NCBI RefSeq assembly: GCF_006636205.1
Contig: NZ_VIGB01000003.1
Coordinates: forward strand, 2,941,001 to 3,005,000
DNA: 64,000 nt
Reading direction: 5' to 3'
From: Kitasatospora acidiphila
Lineage (GTDB): Bacteria > Actinomycetota > Actinomycetes > Streptomycetales > Streptomycetaceae
Every line of letters starts with the position of its first letter. The stretch's first letter is position 1. The translations under genes were made by a program, and so were the position numbers. Below, in pieces: positions 58,671-64,000 of the stretch. Below the pieces are notes generated by a model. That model had not been told where the DNA came from and searched no databases. It was given only the letters and a program-made list of their open reading frames with translations.

Positions 58671-60911
58671 TCACTCGCTTGACAGCCGGTGGTCAAGCGC
58701 CGCATGCCTGCGACCGGCGCCCACCGTCCGCACCGCCTGGCCGATCGCCTTGCGCGAGCCGACCAGGACCACCAGCTTCTTGGCCCGCGTCACTGCCGTG
58801 TACAGCAGATTTCGCTGCAGCATGGTCCAGGCCGAGGTCGTGACCGGAATCACCACCGCCGGATACTCACTGCCCTGCGAGCGGTGAATGGTCACGGCAT
58901 AAGCGTGCTGCAGTTCGTCAAGTTCGTCGAAGTCGTACGGCACCTCCTCGTCCTCGTCGGTCAGCACGGTGAGCCGCTGATCCTCCGCACTGAGCGAAGT
59001 GACCACGCCTACAGTGCCGTTGAAGACGCCGTTGCGACCCTTGTCGTAGTTGTTGCGGATCTGGGTGACCTTGTCGCCGACCCGGAAGGTGCGGCCGCCG
59101 AAGCGCTTCTCCGGCAGGCCCTCGCGCCCCGGGGTGACGGCCGCCTGCAGCAGGGTGTTGAGGTTGCCCGCACCGGCCGGGCCGCGGTGCATCGGCGCCA
59201 GCACCTGCACGTCCCGGCGCGCGTCCAGCCGGAAGCGCTGCGGGATCCGGCGGGCCACCACGTCGACCACCAGGCCGGCGGTCCGCTCGGTGTCGTCCTC
59301 CACGAACAGGAAGAAGTCGGGCAGGCCGTCGGTGAGCGGCGGCTTGCCCTCGTTGATCCGGTGCGCGTTGACCACCACCCCGGACTGCTGGGCCTGGCGG
59401 AAGATCCTGGTCAGCCGCACCGACGGGATCGGGCCGCCGTCGGCCAGCATGTCCCGCAGCACCTCGCCGGCGCCCACCGAGGGCAGCTGGTCCACATCGC
59501 CCACGAACAGCAGGTGCGCGCCCGGCGCCACCGCCTTGACCAGCTTGTTCGCCAGGATCAGGTCCAGCATCGAGGCCTCGTCCACCACCACCAGGTCGGC
59601 GTCCAGCGGACGGTCCCGGTCGTAGGCCGCCTCACCACCCGGCCGCAGCTCCAACAGCCGGTGCACGGTCGCCGCTTGATGGCCAGTCAGCTCGGCCAGC
59701 CGCTTGGCCGCCCGGCCGGTCGGCGCCGCCAGCAGCACCTTCGCCTTCTTGGCCAGCGCCAGGGTGACGATCGACTTCACGGTGAACGACTTGCCGCAGC
59801 CCGGGCCACCCGTCAGCACCGCGACCCTCTCGGTCAGCGCCAGCCGGACCGCCTGCTCCTGCTCGGGCGCCAGCTCGGCTCCGGTCCGCTCGGCCAGCCA
59901 GGACAGCGCCTTGCCCCAGTCCACGTCCCCGAAGCCGGGCATCCGGTCCGTATCGGCGTGCAGCAACCGCAGCAGCTGGTTGGAGAGCGACACCTCGGCC
60001 CGGTGGAACGGCACCAGGTAGATCGCGCTGACCGACTCCCCGCCATCTCCCGGCAGCAGCTCGCGGACCACACCCTCCTCGGCGACCAGCTCGCCCAGGC
60101 AGTCGATCACCAGGCCGACGTCCACCTGCAGGAGCTTCACCCCGTCGGCGATCAGCCGCTCCTCCGGGAGGTAGCAGTGGCCCTGATCGCTGCTCTGCGA
60201 CAGCGCGTACTGCAGACCGGCCTTGACCCGCTCCGGGCTGTCGTGCGGGATCCCGACGGCCTGGGCGATCCGGTCGGCGGTGAGGAACCCGATGCCCCAG
60301 ACATCGGCGGCCAGCCGGTAGGGCTCATTCTTCACCACGCCGATCGAGGAGTCCCCGTACTTCTTGTAGATCCGCACGGCCAGCGAGGTCGACACCCCCA
60401 CCCCCTGGAGGAAGACCATCACCTCCTTGATCGCCTTCTGCTCCTCCCAGGCCGCGGCGATCATCTTGGTGCGCTTGGGGCCGAGCCCCGGGACCTCGAT
60501 CAGGCGGGACGGCTGCTCCTCGATCACTGTGAGGGTGTCGATGCCGAAGTGGCCCACGATCCGCTCGGCGAACTTCGGCCCGATGCCCTTGATCAGGCCC
60601 GACCCCAGATAGCGCTGGATCCCCTGGACGGTGGCCGGCAGCACGGTGGTGTAGTTCTCCACGGTGAACTGGCGGCCGTACTGCGGATGCGAGCCCCAGC
60701 GGCCGTGCATCCGCAGCGACTCGCCGACCTGGGCGCCGAGCAGGGCACCGACCACGGTCAGCAGCTCGGCGGCACCGCGGCCGGTGTCGACGCGGGCGAC
60801 CGTGTAGCCGGTCTCCTCGTTGGCGTAGGTGATCCGCTCCAGCACGCCCTCCAACTGGGCGAGCTGGAGCGGTACCGGGGCCTGCGCCTGCCGGCCCTGC
60901 AGCGCGCTCAT
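58671..60911 (-). CDS. RecD2-like ATP-dependent DNA helicase (SF1B)
   Basis: Helicase of 746 aa. The N-terminal region (1-330) carries an OB-like fold and helix-hairpin-helix motifs (LIKGIGPKFAERIV, LIEVPGLGPKRTKMI), typical of RecD2 rather than RecD of RecBCD. The motor follows: Walker A LTGGPGCGKSFT, LLAAPTGRAAKRL, Walker B DLVVVDEASMLD, GDVDQLPSVGAGEVL and C-terminal AYAVTIHRSQGSEYP with TAVTRAKKLV. It unwinds DNA 5'-3' in repair and replication stress. ATG 60911 follows AGGAGGGG. It is next to gltA, as in other Streptomyces chromosomes that I know of, and is transcribed alone. Confidence 0.93.
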   Translation of the reverse strand: MSALQGRQAQAPVPLQLAQLEGVLERITYANEETGYTVARVDTGRGAAELLTVVGALLGAQVGESLRMHGRWGSHPQYGRQFTVENYTTVLPATVQGIQRYLGSGLIKGIGPKFAERIVGHFGIDTLTVIEEQPSRLIEVPGLGPKRTKMIAAAWEEQKAIKEVMVFLQGVGVSTSLAVRIYKKYGDSSIGVVKNEPYRLAADVWGIGFLTADRIAQAVGIPHDSPERVKAGLQYALSQSSDQGHCYLPEERLIADGVKLLQVDVGLVIDCLGELVAEEGVVRELLPGDGGESVSAIYLVPFHRAEVSLSNQLLRLLHADTDRMPGFGDVDWGKALSWLAERTGAELAPEQEQAVRLALTERVAVLTGGPGCGKSFTVKSIVTLALAKKAKVLLAAPTGRAAKRLAELTGHQAATVHRLLELRPGGEAAYDRDRPLDADLVVVDEASMLDLILANKLVKAVAPGAHLLFVGDVDQLPSVGAGEVLRDMLADGGPIPSVRLTRIFRQAQQSGVVVNAHRINEGKPPLTDGLPDFFLFVEDDTERTAGLVVDVVARRIPQRFRLDARRDVQVLAPMHRGPAGAGNLNTLLQAAVTPGREGLPEKRFGGRTFRVGDKVTQIRNNYDKGRNGVFNGTVGVVTSLSAEDQRLTVLTDEDEEVPYDFDELDELQHAYAVTIHRSQGSEYPAVVIPVTTSAWTMLQRNLLYTAVTRAKKLVVLVGSRKAIGQAVRTVGAGRRHAALDHRLSSE

Positions 60912-61068
60912 TCGACGCACCCCTCCTGTGCTAGGCGGCCCTCCGTGGTAGTGCCGTGCGTGATGAACGGTACCGCTCCGTGCCGACACCGCCGGCCGCG
61001 ATTGTGGCCACCGCGCGCAAGGCCGACGATGACAAGTGGAGACCCATTCGACTGAAGTGGATGACACC

Positions 61069-61860
61069 ATGTTGACCACCGATTTTGCGCCCGGCGCTCC
61101 CAACTGGATCGACCTCGGCAGCCCCGATACCGACGCGGCCCAGCAGTTCTACAGCCGGTTGTTCGGCTGGACCTTCACCTCGGCCGGGCCGAACTCCGGC
61201 GGTTACGGCTTCTTCCGCCTGGGCGGGCAGACCGTGGCCGCCCTCGGACCGCTGACCGAGGAGGGCGCCACAGCGGCCTGGACGGTCTACTTCCGGACCG
61301 AGGACGCCGACCAGACGGCCAAGCTGGTCTCCCAGGCCGGCGGTGTGGTCCGGTTCGGCCCGTTCGACGTCTTCACCTCCGGGCGGATGGCCGGCTTCAC
61401 CGATCCGACCGGCGCCGCCTTCGCCGTCTGGCAGCCCGGCACCACCAGGGGCCTGGACGCCGTGACCAGCACCGGCACCCTCTGCTGGACGGAGCTGCAC
61501 AGCAGCGACCCCGAGCAGGCCAAGGAGTTCTACCGGAAGGTCTTCAACTGGCTTGAGCAGGACGTCCCGTTCGGCGACTTCACCTACACCGTGATCACTC
61601 CGACCGGCGGTGGCCTGGACGCCAGCCAGGGCGGTATCGCCACCCTGATCCCCGTGGACAAGGCCGTGCACACCGGGTCCTACTGGCTGCCGTACTTCGA
61701 GGTGACCGATGTGGAGGCGACCCGCGCCAAGGCGGTCGAGCTGGGCGGCGGGCAGCGCGGTGAGGTGATCGACGAACCCGGAGTCGGGCGGTTCGTGCAA
61801 CTCACCGATCCGCACGGGGCGGTCTTCTCGGTGATCACCAGCACTCCGCCCGACAACTGA
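61069..61860 (+). CDS. Two-domain VOC family protein (glyoxalase-like)
   Basis: Protein of 263 aa formed by two similar VOC modules (about 8-120 and 130-260). The domain starts WIDLGSPDTDAAQQFYSRLF and WTELHSSDPEQAKEFYRKVF show the duplication, and each ends with a GGxxxFTDPTGAAFAVW / VQLTDPHGAVFSVI strand. Family members bind metal and act on small molecules or sequester drugs; the conserved His/Glu set here is incomplete, so binding rather than catalysis is possible. ATG 61069 is chosen; GTG 61036 would add 11 residues. A strong bidirectional terminator follows. Confidence 0.88.
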   Translation: MLTTDFAPGAPNWIDLGSPDTDAAQQFYSRLFGWTFTSAGPNSGGYGFFRLGGQTVAALGPLTEEGATAAWTVYFRTEDADQTAKLVSQAGGVVRFGPFDVFTSGRMAGFTDPTGAAFAVWQPGTTRGLDAVTSTGTLCWTELHSSDPEQAKEFYRKVFNWLEQDVPFGDFTYTVITPTGGGLDASQGGIATLIPVDKAVHTGSYWLPYFEVTDVEATRAKAVELGGGQRGEVIDEPGVGRFVQLTDPHGAVFSVITSTPPDN

Positions 61861-61870
61861 CCGGAAACGC

Positions 61871-61925
61871 GAAGAAGCCCCCACCGAGCTGCGTTTAATC
61901 AAACACAGCCGGTGGGGGCTTCTTC
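61871..61925. terminator. Strong bidirectional terminator between VOC gene and rRNA operon
   Basis: A 16-bp perfect stem (61871-61886 with 61910-61925) with T-rich ends on both strands. It terminates the VOC gene on + and the rrn operon on -, directly after 5S. Confidence 0.9.
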
Positions 61926-61934
61926 TGAAGAATT

Positions 61935-62053
61935 GTTCGGCGGCGTCCTACTCTCCCACAGGGTCCCCCCTGCAGTACCATCGGCGCTGTAAGGCTTAGC
62001 TTCCGGGTTCGGAATGTAACCGGGCGTTTCCCTCACGCTATGACCACCGAAAC
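61935..62053 (-). rRNA. rrf: 5S ribosomal RNA
   Basis: About 119 nt. On the - strand it begins GTTTCGGTGGTCATAGCGTG and ends with the complementary CGCCGCCGAAC. The CCGAACCCGGAAG and GGTACTGC landmarks of actinobacterial 5S are present. It is separated from 23S by about 78 nt and followed by the terminator. Confidence 0.97.
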
Positions 62054-62130
62054 ACTATGAAACTATCGGCCGCACCACCGCCTATGCGGTGGGGTCGTTG
62101 TTTCAGAACAACACAGTGGACGCGAGCAAC

Positions 62131-64000
<1,870 letters not shown>

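Overview
The window is chromosomal DNA from a high-GC actinomycete of the Streptomyces/Kitasatospora type. The evidence is the extreme third-position G/C, frequent GTG starts with GGAGG-type ribosome sites, a Streptomyces-like 5S/23S rRNA pair, and recognisable core genes (hexameric citrate synthase, EttA, RecD2-like helicase, PTS-type dihydroxyacetone kinase, CopZ/CopA). All functional calls come from reading motifs by eye; no database search was run.

Layout. (1) 7-7779: a compact + strand phospho-signalling island: coiled-coil protein, PknG-like kinase with three zinc ribbons and a TPR tail, PP2C phosphatase with two zinc ribbons, vWA protein, and an FHA protein with two zinc ribbons. (2) 7883-8283: truncated haemoglobin, frameshifted. 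(3) 8502-16141: two giant FtsX-type permeases (the second frameshifted twice) and their ATPase, joined by 4-nt overlaps; the ATPase carries an AbrB-like C-terminal domain. (4) 16229-21021 (- strand): hypothetical protein, thioesterase, EttA and a long single-stranded DNA-binding protein with DnaA-box-like sites upstream.

(5) 21635-34213 is the accessory region. A tRNA-Arg(TCT) gene is abutted by a large serine recombinase whose reading frame ends inside the tRNA. Behind it lie a small ORF and two DNA-methylase-like genes, then an IS21-like remnant, a truncated repeat protein and a membrane lipoprotein with a recombinase-like tail. Next come a phosphotransferase and a four-gene operon (truncated phosphotransferase, cupin, DegT/StrS aminotransferase, zinc alcohol dehydrogenase). 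The truncated phosphotransferase is fused head-on to a truncated lectin gene at about 33170.

(6) 34436-39167 is a tightly overlapping polysaccharide operon: cellulose-synthase-like GT2, GH26 lipoprotein and GT39-like membrane glycosyltransferase. (7) 39323-53068 is ordinary chromosomal metabolism: phosphopantetheinyl transferase, Nudix, enoyl-CoA hydratase, DUF1918, acyl-CoA dehydrogenase with a divergent TetR, a GH5 endoglycoceramidase-like enzyme, a TrmB/LuxR-type regulator, an M3 peptidase, a DNA polymerase I-like protein and DhaMKL. (8) 53233-56645: copper operator, copZ, copA and a frameshifted SDR. (9) 57065-64000: citrate synthase, RecD2-like helicase, VOC protein, then 5S and the 3' part of 23S rRNA on the - strand.

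Six -1 frameshifts in otherwise well-conserved genes map to G runs of four or more. This points to homopolymer errors in the assembly rather than six independent gene losses, so those genes are probably intact in the organism.
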